From Desulfobulbus sp. (GTDB taxonomy: Bacteria > Desulfobacterota > Desulfobulbia > Desulfobulbales > Desulfobulbaceae), in assembly GCA_009780825.1 (NCBI GenBank), contig WQZH01000002.1, positions 62,001-126,000 of the forward strand: a stretch of 64,000 nt of DNA. Direction: 5' to 3'. Made by a program: the position numbers and the translations under genes. Position 1 is the stretch's first letter. Each line of letters opens with the position of its first letter. Of the stretch, positions 36,937 to 45,871 are shown one piece after another. The notes beneath the pieces were generated by a model. That model saw nothing but the letters and a program-made list of their open reading frames with translations, was not told where the DNA came from and made no database searches.

Positions 36937-38710
36937 GGGTTCCTCCTTTGTCCGCCTGGTATTTGAGCGGCAGGGTGATGGTGAAGGTCGTCCCCACACC
37001 GACAGTGCTTTCGATGCCTATCGAGCCGCCAATCTCCGTGACCAGCCCGTAGGTAATTGACAGTCCCAATCCAGTGCCGCCGCTTCCGCTTTTGGTGGTG
37101 AAAAAGGGCTCGAAAATTTTCTCGATATTCTCCGCAGGAATGCCGCAACCGGTGTCGCGCACCGTAATGACGACCTGAGCGCCGTCATCGGCCAGCCAGC
37201 TTTTGACCCCAAGCCGCCCACCCTCTTTCATCGCGGCAACGGCGTTATTGACCAAGTTGATGAGCACCTGCTGCAGTTTGCCCCGGTCGCTGGGAAATTC
37301 GGGTATGGCCTCCGCAATATCGACATCGATGACGATATTGCGGGAGCTGGCTGCCTTAATCTGAGCCTCCAGGGCATCGTTCACGATGTGCCGCAAATTG
37401 ATGTTCTGGACATTGACCTGGACATTGCGGGCGAAACTGAGCAACTGCCGGGTAATGGTCGCGCACCGGTCAACCGAGTTGATGATCGACCCGATCAGAC
37501 CAAGCAAACGCTGATCTTCCGCATACTCCTTGCGAAACGTGAACAGATCCTTGATGAGCCCGGCCTTTTCGTTGATGACCGCCAGCGGGTTGTTGATCTC
37601 GTGGGCCACGCCCGCGGACAACCGGCCGATCGAGGCCATTTTGTTGGCATACTCGGCCTGATGCAGCAAAGCGAGACGTTTCTGGTCGGCCTGATAAATG
37701 CTGTCCACCAGATAGGTACTGATCCCGGCGACCACCGCCACAATGACCAACACCGAACCGGCCAGGAAAACCAGCAGGTTATTGCCGGTGGACTCCCAGG
37801 CGCCCGCCATGGTGTCCTTTTGCTTGACCACTATGAGAATGAAAGGCGTACCAGTGATATAGGCATAACTGGTGACGATTTCCTGCCCCATGTGGTTCTG
37901 GCCCTCGATGACCTCGGTCCGTTGCGAAAACGGCGGCACAGGAAGAGGACATTGCTGCATGATGGCGCCGTAATACCGCGACGGCGTCTGAATGATCCCT
38001 TCATGGTTGATGAGAAAGGCATCACCATTGTTCCCCAGCTCGGTATGGGAAAGAATGGCGTTCAACTGCTCGATATCAAGACCGGCACGGAGAATGTAAT
38101 GCCCTCCCTGCGGGTCGTTGTGCAGCACGGAGATGACCAGATGAGGCGTCATTCTGAATCCGAGGAACACATCGCTGACATCGGACTGCGCGGCGTTGGA
38201 ATCGGTATGGGTCTCCTGCTCCTTGGGGAGCAGCTTCTTGTACCAGTCTTGCCCGCTGTAATCCACGCCCCGGATATTGTAAGGGCCGGTATAGTTGACC
38301 TGTTTTCCGGTATGGTCGACCAACCCGAGATCATACCACACGCCCAGGCCGCCTTTCAGGTGTTCAAGGAGTTGCTTCAACCGGTTTTCATCGGCCAGCT
38401 GTTCATAGCTGTTATCGAGGATGAGAAAATTGAGCGCGAAGACGCGCTCCTCCAGGTAGGATGTCAGGTTGCGGCGCAGGTTGGAAACCAGGCGGGAGGA
38501 ACGCAGCAGCAGTTCGGATTCGAGGGCTTTCTTGCTGATGGTGTAATCGAGCACCGCCAGAGTAAATAATGGCAACAAGACGACGGCGAGGGTGATGATG
38601 ATGGATTGTTTCCACAGCCGCTTGAAGTTGATAAGCGATTTATCCGTACCCGAGGCCTGATTGGAATGTTCGAGAAATTTGGGCTTATAGCTTTTCCATC
38701 CATTCTGCAT
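36917..38710 (-). CDS. dCache sensor histidine kinase 4
   Basis: A 597-residue membrane kinase: segment 1 at about 34-58, dCache sensor about 60-300 ([37 protein letters not shown]), segment 2 at about 308-333. The catalytic core is complete: His370 in [16 protein letters not shown]-box [15 protein letters not shown]1 [17 protein letters not shown] and GTGLGLSIT. An insertion in the sensor (TDSNAAQSD) is not shared with the other kinases. It is downstream of the SulP and kinase-like/receiver genes on the same strand after a 176-base gap. Confidence 0.92.
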   Translation of the reverse strand: MQNGWKSYKPKFLEHSNQASGTDKSLINFKRLWKQSIIITLAVVLLPLFTLAVLDYTISKKALESELLLRSSRLVSNLRRNLTSYLEERVFALNFLILDNSYEQLADENRLKQLLEHLKGGLGVWYDLGLVDHTGKQVNYTGPYNIRGVDYSGQDWYKKLLPKEQETHTDSNAAQSDVSDVFLGFRMTPHLVISVLHNDPQGGHYILRAGLDIEQLNAILSHTELGNNGDAFLINHEGIIQTPSRYYGAIMQQCPLPVPPFSQRTEVIEGQNHMGQEIVTSYAYITGTPFILIVVKQKDTMAGAWESTGNNLLVFLAGSVLVIVAVVAGISTYLVDSIYQADQKRLALLHQAEYANKMASIGRLSAGVAHEINNPLAVINEKAGLIKDLFTFRKEYAEDQRLLGLIGSIINSVDRCATITRQLLSFARNVQVNVQNINLRHIVNDALEAQIKAASSRNIVIDVDIAEAIPEFPSDRGKLQQVLINLVNNAVAAMKEGGRLGVKSWLADDGAQVVITVRDTGCGIPAENIEKIFEPFFTTKSGSGGTGLGLSITYGLVTEIGGSIGIESTVGVGTTFTITLPLKYQADKGGTHAGTVG

Positions 38711-38886
38711 GGCAATTTCTCATCTGCGATAGGGTTGACGTTGCCGGCACGGGCCCCTCTCGACCGCCCCTCTGCAGGATAAGGGAGGGAGACAGAGGCG
38801 TTCGCCGATGCTGCCGAAAATATCTTCCGCAACCGGGACGACGGTTCCTGCGCCTGCCCGCCGCCCCGATCTGGCCGATGCGGGGA

Positions 38887-40113
38887 TTAGGAGCCCTGCT
38901 GTTGGCGGCGGAGCATGATCTTCTCGTTGGCCTGTTTCATGGTCTCGCTCAGGACATCGATATCCACCGGTTTCTGGAGATAGGCGAAGGCGCCAAGCTG
39001 CATACAGATTTCCCGGTCGGTTTCGTTGCCATGGCCGGTCAAAATGATGACCTCGATCCCTGGCTGGGTGGCTTTGACCTGCCGCAGCACCTCCATACCG
39101 TCGATGCCTGGCATCTTCAGGTCGAGGATCATCACGTCGGGCTCGTCCTCGCGCAGCATCTCCAAGGCCGATTCACCATCGTAGGCCACCGCCGATCCCA
39201 TGTCGCGGAGCAGCAGCCGCTCCGACAAGGTCTGGACAAATTCGCGCTCATCGTCCACCAGCAAGACCCGGGCAGGCGCATTGAAATCAAGCTTCCGGTA
39301 GATATCCGCCTGGTGGAAATTCTTGCCGACCGCAGTGACCACAGACCGCACTCCGTCGATTTTTTCTACGATCTCCCTGAGTTCCTGTTCAAGCCGGTTC
39401 AGCATGAGCACATTTTTTTCAATGGTCAGGGTGACCTCGCCATCCTTGACGGTCACGGTCACCTCATGTCCTTCCAGGGTCAGGGCGACCTGGATTTTGG
39501 CCTGCAGCCGGAAATCAGCCAGAGCGGCTTGCGAGGTCTCGGTCGGGGCCAGCACGTCGGTATGGAGATTGCGGACGATGAGAGAAATGGATTCTTGTTC
39601 CTCGATCTTGTCGGCGGGAATGATGATGTCGTACAGGGCCGGGTCCCAAGGATCCTGCTTGCCGGTCATCTGCATGACCCACGCTGCTTTGTCCTCGTCG
39701 CTCTTGCGGATCGCCTTGCTCGGATCTTTTTCCGGCTCAGGCAGAGACTGAGCCAGCTTGACCCGGTATGTCATGTCCGCGATCAGGCCAATGTGCAGAA
39801 TGTGAGAGATCGAAGTGGGGATAAGGTGGCAGCAAAAACCGGTGATCACCATGTTCCCCTCGGCAAGCATATCGGCGACAGCCTGACGGAGGTAAGCGAT
39901 GGACCGCTCTTTTTCACGGGTAAACGGATTGAATAACGACGTTTTGGCGGCAAACGCCCTGCTGATCCGCTCTGGAGGAATCCCTGACATTTTGCTGGCC
40001 AAGGCGGCGATCTCGCTGTCATCCACCAACCGGTAGCCGATCTTGTCGGTCAGCTGCGAAATAATCGACTCTTCGTTGCAGTACAGTGCGTTGAAAACAG
40101 TAATCACAGACAT
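38887..40113 (-). CDS. Cytidylate-kinase-like / BON-like / receiver fusion
   Basis: A 408-residue cytosolic protein with three parts. Residues 1-190 resemble the cytidylate-kinase-like family (MSVITVFNALYCNEESIISQ, YRLVDDSEIAALASKMSG, MVITGFCCHLIP, IGLIADMTYRV), but the phosphate-binding loop, normally GSGG-like, is replaced by ALYCNEES, so catalysis is doubtful. Residues about 200-275 look like a BON domain (VTVTVKDGEVTLTIE, EKIDGVRSVVT). Residues about 285-400 are an intact receiver with LLVDDEREFVQ, Asp331 in VMILDLKMPGIDG, IILTGHGN and YLQKP. It starts 12 bases after the SulP stop and is probably co-transcribed, suggesting phospho-dependent control of the permease. Confidence 0.82.
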   Translation of the reverse strand: MSVITVFNALYCNEESIISQLTDKIGYRLVDDSEIAALASKMSGIPPERISRAFAAKTSLFNPFTREKERSIAYLRQAVADMLAEGNMVITGFCCHLIPTSISHILHIGLIADMTYRVKLAQSLPEPEKDPSKAIRKSDEDKAAWVMQMTGKQDPWDPALYDIIIPADKIEEQESISLIVRNLHTDVLAPTETSQAALADFRLQAKIQVALTLEGHEVTVTVKDGEVTLTIEKNVLMLNRLEQELREIVEKIDGVRSVVTAVGKNFHQADIYRKLDFNAPARVLLVDDEREFVQTLSERLLLRDMGSAVAYDGESALEMLREDEPDVMILDLKMPGIDGMEVLRQVKATQPGIEVIILTGHGNETDREICMQLGAFAYLQKPVDIDVLSETMKQANEKIMLRRQQQGS

Positions 40114-40125
40114 CTGGTTCCTCTC

Positions 40126-42282
40126 TTATGGATGAATAATCGCGGGCTGGGGATGAATGCCCAGGGGGCAGCGCTGCATTTCCTCTTCTTGGGTGTGCAG
40201 GGTGGGATGAATGGTCCGCAAGGCTTCATCCATGGTCGGATAAACGTGATCGGCACCGATCTTATTGTAGAGGTGCGTTTTACCCAGCACCACCAGTACC
40301 GTCTCGTTAATGCCGCTGAAGGAGACATCGATATTCGCGCTGCGCAACCGGTCGACCAGTAAGGATAACGTTTCTTCGCCGGAAGCGTCAATATCATTGA
40401 TGCCGTTGGCGATGATCAGAATATGGCGCAGGGTAGTCTTGTACAGCATCAGGTCGGAGATCTTGTCTTCGAGATAGCTGGCATTGGCAAAAAAGAGCGG
40501 GCCCTCGAACCGGACGAGCGAAAGATACTTGCACTCCTCAAGCCCCGTGCTGACCGCGTTCACCAGTACCCGGCTGCGATCCCGGGTCAGCGAGGTGACC
40601 ACCGGACGCATGCTCTTGTACAGGAACACCATCAGGCAGAGTCCCACGCCCAGCATGATGCCCTTGTCGAGATGGGGCGCGAACCACAGGGTACAGACAA
40701 ACGAGAGGATGGAAATGAGGCCGTCGTACCACTGCGCCCTCCAGGCATGGATGAAACCGGAGACGTTGATCAGGCCCATGACGGCCATCACGATGATGGC
40801 AGCCAGCACCGACTGCGGCAGATGATAGAGGAGCGGGGTGAAGAACATGAGCATGATGACAACGAGCAAGCTGGTGAAAACGCTCGATAAACCTGTCGCG
40901 GCTCCGGCCTGGAGATTGACCGCTGAACGGGAAAAGGAACCGGAAGCCGGGTAGCTCTTGGTGATGGCGCCGACGAGATTCGCCAACCCCTGGCCGATCA
41001 GCTCCTGATTGGGATCGAGGCGTTGGCCGGTCTTGCTGGCAATGGCCTTGGCGATCGAGATCGCCTCCATGAAACCGAGCAGCGTGATGATGATGGCATA
41101 GGGGAAAAGCTTGAGCATGACACCCAAGTCAATCTTGTCGGGCATGGTCACTGCCGGCAAGCCCTTGGGCACACTGCCGATTACCTCGCCGCCGCCGGTC
41201 ATCGGCACTTTTTCGAGTTTTATGGGATTATTGCCCACCCGGATGCGCCAGATCCTGCCGTCGGTTTTTGCTCCATCCGGCACTTCATCGGCCAAATAAT
41301 AGAGAACACTGTTGTCGGGCTGGATCGCCGCCTTGAACAGGAGCAAGCGGAGCGCTTCCCGGTAGAGACGGGCCTCATTCTTGACTTCCTCAAGCTTCGA
41401 TTCGACCACCCGGTCGTCATGTTCGGCATCAATGCGGGCAATACGGGAAACGGCATCCTGTCCGCCCTCCCTCGCCTTTTCGATCTGCTTGCTGGTCTTG
41501 GTCCGCTCCTCGGCCAGGGACGGAATGCTGCTGGTGGCCGCGTTGAATTTCGCGATGATCTCCAACGTGCTGGGCGACTGGATAGCCTTGCTCTCCACAG
41601 CGGCATTGTGTTCAAAGCCGACCAGCCAGGAAAGCAAGGTGGTGACGATCACCGCCACCAGGACATTGGGCACCCTGGGGGCGATACGCTTCAAAACGAT
41701 CATGATCACCAGGGCCAACACACCGATGCAGAGGGTCGGCCAATGCGTGTAGTGGATTGCGGACTGGGCCATGCGAATCATTGTTCTGTAATGATGGTCC
41801 AGATTGTCGACACGGACGCCGAACATACTTGATAATTGCGAGGTGGCAATGATAATGGCGGCGGCGTTCGTAAAACCGTTGACCACAGGATGGGAAAGGA
41901 AGTTGACCACCAGTCCCAGGCGCAGGATGCCAAGCGCCAACTGAAACACGCCGACCAAAAGCGAAAGGAGAATCGCGTAGGCGATATACTCTGCGCTGCC
42001 TGCGGTGGCCAGCGGTTCCAGTGAGGCCGCCGTCATCAGGGAAACCACGGCCACCGGCCCGGTAGCCAACTGTCGGCTTGAGCCGAACAGGGCCGCGACT
42101 ATCGGTGGCAGGAAAGAAGCATACAGGCCGTAATAGGCGGGCAAACCAGCCAGCTGCGCATAGGCCATGGACTGGGGAATCAGCACCAGGGCTACGGTCA
42201 AACCGGCAAGGGCATCCGCCTTGAGCAAGGAAAAATTGTAACCGGAGAACCAATCAAGGAAAGGAAAAATACGTTTGATCAT
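40126..42282 (-). CDS. SulP family anion permease with STAS domain and soluble insertion
   Basis: A 718-residue SulP transporter, compared with about 550-600 for usual bacterial members. Signatures: ADALAGLTVALVLIPQSMAY, AGLPAYYGLYASFLPPIVAA, GSSRQLATGPVAVVSLM and PASGSFSRSAVNLQAGA. A C-terminal STAS domain covers about 580-690 (SLVRFEGPLFFANASYLEDK, GINDIDASGEETL). The extra length is an insertion of roughly 130 residues at about 245-372, charged and helical (coiled-coil-like), placed just before the conserved GSVPKGLP. The substrate may be sulfate or another anion. It lies in a string with TetR upstream and the kinase-like/receiver fusion downstream. Confidence 0.9.
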   Translation of the reverse strand: MIKRIFPFLDWFSGYNFSLLKADALAGLTVALVLIPQSMAYAQLAGLPAYYGLYASFLPPIVAALFGSSRQLATGPVAVVSLMTAASLEPLATAGSAEYIAYAILLSLLVGVFQLALGILRLGLVVNFLSHPVVNGFTNAAAIIIATSQLSSMFGVRVDNLDHHYRTMIRMAQSAIHYTHWPTLCIGVLALVIMIVLKRIAPRVPNVLVAVIVTTLLSWLVGFEHNAAVESKAIQSPSTLEIIAKFNAATSSIPSLAEERTKTSKQIEKAREGGQDAVSRIARIDAEHDDRVVESKLEEVKNEARLYREALRLLLFKAAIQPDNSVLYYLADEVPDGAKTDGRIWRIRVGNNPIKLEKVPMTGGGEVIGSVPKGLPAVTMPDKIDLGVMLKLFPYAIIITLLGFMEAISIAKAIASKTGQRLDPNQELIGQGLANLVGAITKSYPASGSFSRSAVNLQAGAATGLSSVFTSLLVVIMLMFFTPLLYHLPQSVLAAIIVMAVMGLINVSGFIHAWRAQWYDGLISILSFVCTLWFAPHLDKGIMLGVGLCLMVFLYKSMRPVVTSLTRDRSRVLVNAVSTGLEECKYLSLVRFEGPLFFANASYLEDKISDLMLYKTTLRHILIIANGINDIDASGEETLSLLVDRLRSANIDVSFSGINETVLVVLGKTHLYNKIGADHVYPTMDEALRTIHPTLHTQEEEMQRCPLGIHPQPAIIHP

Positions 42283-42351
42283 ACCGTTCGTTGCACCTCA
42301 AATCGTCCAAAATTAAGGGTTACATGCCTATTGTCATCATAGCTATCATCA

Positions 42352-42942
42352 TCACCGTTTCCTGCTCTCCAGCATCCGCCGGCAGGCGTCGATGAGATCT
42401 TTATAAAGCGCTCCAACGTTGTACAGGTTGTTCATCCGGAAACGGACCATACTGTCGACCATGGAAAAAACGATCAGAGCCGATTTGCGCGCCACAACAT
42501 CCGCAGCGACGGAACCGTCGCGCTGGCCCGTGACGATGGCATTCTCGAAAATATCGACAAAGCAGTTGTAGACGGCTTCGAGGTGGTCCCGGCACTCGAG
42601 ATTGTTTCCCGCCAGCTCATAGGGATACCGTTGATGGAGGATGGCGAACAGATCATCCCTGCTCTCGGCCATGTGCAGATAAAAAGAAATCGACTCCTCC
42701 ACCATATCCAACCCGGTCTTTTGCGATTCCGTGTTCCGGTATCGTTCGAACTCCGGCAGGACGCCCTCCTTCAAGCTGTTTAAAATCGCCAGAAAGAGCC
42801 CCTGCTTATTTTTGAAATGATAGAAAATGGTGCCTTCGGCAGCTCCGGTCATTTTCGTCAACTCTCCCATGGCCGTGTCTTTGTACCCCTTGCGGGAAAA
42901 CAAATGGGTCGCGGCCTGGAGAATCACGTCTTTCTTTTTCAT
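42352..42942 (-). CDS. TetR/AcrR family regulator
   Basis: A 196-residue repressor-type protein. The N-terminal helix-turn-helix is typical: LQAATHLFSRKGYKDTAMGE, then MTGAAEGTIFYHFKNKQGLF. The C-terminal ligand domain (about 70-196) has no assigned ligand. Its promoter overlaps a perfect palindrome (42980-42995), which indicates autorepression. SulP begins 69 bases downstream on the same strand, so TetR probably also controls SulP and the following genes. Confidence 0.92.
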   Translation of the reverse strand: MKKKDVILQAATHLFSRKGYKDTAMGELTKMTGAAEGTIFYHFKNKQGLFLAILNSLKEGVLPEFERYRNTESQKTGLDMVEESISFYLHMAESRDDLFAILHQRYPYELAGNNLECRDHLEAVYNCFVDIFENAIVTGQRDGSVAADVVARKSALIVFSMVDSMVRFRMNNLYNVGALYKDLIDACRRMLESRKR

Positions 42943-42979
42943 GCCGTGGCGCTGGAAGTTGACGAGACGAGGGGAATTA

Positions 42980-43027
42980 GACTGAGCACTCAGTCAGTTT
43001 TATAGAAAAAATCTCGCCGCCCGTCAA
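42980..43027 (-). promoter_or_regulatory. TetR gene promoter with overlapping palindromic operator
   Basis: Read on the minus strand: TTGACG (43027-43022), a 17-base spacer, TATAAA (43004-42999), then the palindrome GACTGAGTGCTCAGTC (42995-42980) covering the expected transcription start. The arms are 7 bp and perfect. This is a classical arrangement for repression by the adjacent TetR protein. Confidence 0.8.
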
Positions 43028-43391
43028 GGATAAAATACCATCGTGCGCGCAATGATCCGGCCGGTTGCGCTGGGGAATACAGAGCACAGAGGGCCATTAT
43101 CCGCCGCCATGCCGCGCGCCGCGCACGGTCGAACAGCGCCGATCGATCACCAAAAACCTGAAGGCCGTCTCGTTCTTCACACAAATCCACCGCCCCCCTC
43201 TTTTCTGTCACCAATTTTATACACAAAACTATTCTTTTTATTTTAGGATATTAGAGGCATGGGCCATCATCCGTCACCATTTTTATACAACTCGGCCACC
43301 TCGCCACGAAATCATGTCAGCGCGCAAAACAGACTCGCTTCGCAACATCTTGATATATAAATGAAAAAATATATTCCCCCGGCCGTTCAAC

Positions 43392-43407
43392 TGGCCTCGA
43401 TTCTGCA
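43392..43407 (+). promoter_or_regulatory. Sigma-54-like promoter of TauE operon 2
   Basis: TGGCCTCGATTCTGCA carries both invariant doublets (GG and GC, ten bases apart) and matches TGGC and TGCA of the consensus. The start would be near 43418, 45 bases before the gene at 43463. The rest of 42943-43462 shows no gene. Confidence 0.55.
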
Positions 43408-43462
43408 TTGACAATAGAACGGCAACGGAGCGACATCATGTCAGCCACGGCGAGAAGAAGTC

Positions 43463-43987
43463 ATGACAAAACAGCAACCTCCACCCATGGACCACGAATA
43501 TCTCGGCCTCAGACAGGCTGCGGTTATCTGTTCTGTTTCCGAAGAACGATTCGGCAAATGGATTGACAAGGGGGCTGTTCCTGTTATTGAAGGCAAGGAT
43601 GGGAAAATGATTCACTCCCATGACTTGGTGCAACACCTCGTCCGGCACAACATTCCGATTCCCGACCGGCTTCTGCAAGGCAACAGTAAAAAAATTCTTT
43701 TTGTTCTCGCCGACGAGTCCATACCGCATACGGTAACGATTGAGGTTATCTGGGCTCTGCACGCGCTGCGCAAAGAAACGGCCTATATTTTTGATTTTGT
43801 TCGACTTGACACCAACATTGAACTCAAAATCATCACCTTTCATCCAGATAAGATCGTTTTGTTGCAAGAAAATTCCGACGGCAAGGAATCGATATGGCAA
43901 CTCAAAAAGTTGACCAACGATGCCACTCCCGTCTATACTTTTGCCGCCGAGCGGATCGCCGAATTCAAACAATTTCTGAGCGAGTAG
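43463..43987 (+). CDS. Helix-turn-helix protein with receiver-like C-terminus
   Basis: A 174-residue protein. Residues about 12-65 form an excisionase/MerR-like helix-turn-helix (YLGLRQAAVICSVSEERFGK, WIDKGAVPVIEGKDGKMIHS). Residues about 78-170 begin KKILFVLADESIPH and have alternating strands and helices like a receiver, but no acceptor Asp motif is seen. It may be a DNA-binding regulator whose receiver has decayed or that binds another ligand. It is the first gene after the sigma-54-like promoter and precedes response regulator D and the second TauE transporter. Confidence 0.6.
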   Translation: MTKQQPPPMDHEYLGLRQAAVICSVSEERFGKWIDKGAVPVIEGKDGKMIHSHDLVQHLVRHNIPIPDRLLQGNSKKILFVLADESIPHTVTIEVIWALHALRKETAYIFDFVRLDTNIELKIITFHPDKIVLLQENSDGKESIWQLKKLTNDATPVYTFAAERIAEFKQFLSE

Positions 43988-44098
43988 ACAAGACATCATC
44001 ATGCAAGGGGTCGAGGATCACAATGGGCATGCCCAGACCCGCCGCCGCGGTTATTTGCTCTTTGCAACCTGCACCATCCGGTCATCAAAAGAGAGCTC

Positions 44099-44527
44099 AT
44101 GTCCTTGTATAGTGTATTGATTGTCGACGATGAAGAAGAATTCCGCAACATGACCGCCAAGCAGTTGAGCAAGCGCGATCTTGCGTGCGAATGTGCCTTT
44201 GACGGCGATACCGCCCTCAGAATGATCGCTGCAAAAAATTACGACGTCGTCCTGCTGGACATCAAGATGCCCGGCCGCGATGGCATAGAAACCCTCAGGG
44301 AAATCAAGCAAATCGCGCCCATGACCGAAGTCGTCATACTGACCGGCCATGCCTCGGTGGAATCCGGCATCAACGGCATCAAATACGGTGCCTTTGATTA
44401 CCTGATGAAGCCGATGGAACTGGATCCGCTGTTCGAGAAGCTGAACGCGGCCTACGAACACAAACGGCTCCAACAGGAAAAAATTGAGATGATCCAGATC
44501 AAACAGGATCTGATTCGCCCGTCCTGA
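44099..44527 (+). CDS. Single-domain response regulator D
   Basis: A 142-residue receiver: LIVDDEEEFRN, acceptor Asp54 in VVLLDIKMPGRDG, VILTGHAS and YLMKP. A helical tail of about 25 residues follows. The start follows GAGAG. It is the second gene of TauE operon 2; no kinase is encoded next to it, so one of the dCache kinases nearby may serve it. Confidence 0.92.
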   Translation: MSLYSVLIVDDEEEFRNMTAKQLSKRDLACECAFDGDTALRMIAAKNYDVVLLDIKMPGRDGIETLREIKQIAPMTEVVILTGHASVESGINGIKYGAFDYLMKPMELDPLFEKLNAAYEHKRLQQEKIEMIQIKQDLIRPS

Positions 44528-44591
44528 CCGGCGGCGGCCTTCGTATAAACCCGTGTTTTCATTTTCATCGACAAACAAAAAGGAGAACAAA

Positions 44592-45869
44592 ATGAAGTTT
44601 TTTCGAGAGCTACACCAATTCATGATGGCCGGGGCCAAGGCCCATGCCCGATGGGAATTGGCAATGTCCAACAACATTTTGAGGAGCCGCAAACGGCTGC
44701 TTATTCTGGGACTGTTGCTACTCCCCGTTTTCCTTGGCGGCTATGCCTTTGCCGATGCGATCAACCAAGCCCTTCCCAGCTTCATCGGCAGTAAACAGGC
44801 CTACGGACCCTCGCATTACACCAATCTCATCTTCGGCGCTTCGGTGCTGGTTGGCATCTGCGCCGGCCTGATCACCGGCTGCATCGGCGCCGGCGGCGGT
44901 TTCATCATCGCCCCGGCCCTGATGAGCACCGGCGTCAAAGGTATCCTCGCGGTCGGTACCGACCTGTTCCACATCTTCGCCAAGGCGATCATGGGATCGG
45001 TCCTGCACCGCAAGCTGGGCAACATCTCGGTTTCCCTGGCCGTCACCTTTCTGATCGGCGCCCTCGTCGGCTCGACCGTCGGCGGCTGGCTCAACCGCAC
45101 GATCTATGACGCCAATCCGATCTTGAGCGACATGTTCATCACCGGAGTCTACATCTTCATCCTGGGCTTCCTTTCCTTTTACGCCATGAACGACTACCTC
45201 AAATCCCGCTCCAAGAAGGTGGTGGTTGAGGCAGGCGCGACCAGGCTTTCCGAGGAAATCCCGGCCATAGGCAAGCGGATACAGGCCGTCAACATCCCCC
45301 CGATGCTGACCTTCGACGAGTCGATCACCCCGGGCGGCCGCCGGATCTCCTCAATCTTCCTGGTGATCAGCGGTTTTATCGTCGGCTTGGCGGCGTCCGT
45401 CATGGGCGTCGGCGGCGGTTTTCTCACCTTCCCGATGTTCGTGTATGGCCTGGGCGTGTCCTCCATGACCACCGTCGGCACCGACATCTTCCAGATCGTG
45501 TTCACCGCCGGTTATTCCTCCATCACCCAGTATGGCATCTACGGTTTTATCTTTTACACCCTGGCGATGGGCATGCTGCTCGGCTCCCTGATTGGCATCC
45601 AGGTCGGCTCGATCGTCACCAAGGTCGTTCCCGGCACCACCATTCGCGGCTTTTATGCCGTCACGGTCACCGCCGGTTTCCTCAACCGGCTCTGCGCCCT
45701 GCCGGATAAACTGGTGCGGATGGGCTATTTCAGCTTGCCCAAGGAGGTTCTCAATATCATTGACCTCATCGGCAATGTGGGCTTCTTCATCATCATCACC
45801 ATCTTTGCGGTGTGGGTCTTTTATTGCTTCTTCGCTAATCTTGGCACCTTGAAGGGGGAGGTTCATTAA
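44592..45869 (+). CDS. TauE/SafE family anion exporter (operon 2)
   Basis: A 425-residue inner-membrane transporter. The start follows AGGAG. Family repeats are GLITGCIGAGGGFIIAPALM with AVGTDLFHIFAKA, and VGLAASVMGVGGGFLTFPMF with TVGTDIFQIVF. It is longer than the operon 1 exporter because of an N-terminal extension of about 70 residues and a cytoplasmic loop between the halves (RSKKVVVEAGATRLSEEIPA). The anion is unknown; sulfite or a related sulfur anion is plausible in a sulfur-metabolising organism. Confidence 0.9.
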   Translation: MKFFRELHQFMMAGAKAHARWELAMSNNILRSRKRLLILGLLLLPVFLGGYAFADAINQALPSFIGSKQAYGPSHYTNLIFGASVLVGICAGLITGCIGAGGGFIIAPALMSTGVKGILAVGTDLFHIFAKAIMGSVLHRKLGNISVSLAVTFLIGALVGSTVGGWLNRTIYDANPILSDMFITGVYIFILGFLSFYAMNDYLKSRSKKVVVEAGATRLSEEIPAIGKRIQAVNIPPMLTFDESITPGGRRISSIFLVISGFIVGLAASVMGVGGGFLTFPMFVYGLGVSSMTTVGTDIFQIVFTAGYSSITQYGIYGFIFYTLAMGMLLGSLIGIQVGSIVTKVVPGTTIRGFYAVTVTAGFLNRLCALPDKLVRMGYFSLPKEVLNIIDLIGNVGFFIIITIFAVWVFYCFFANLGTLKGEVH

Positions 45870-45871
45870 TC

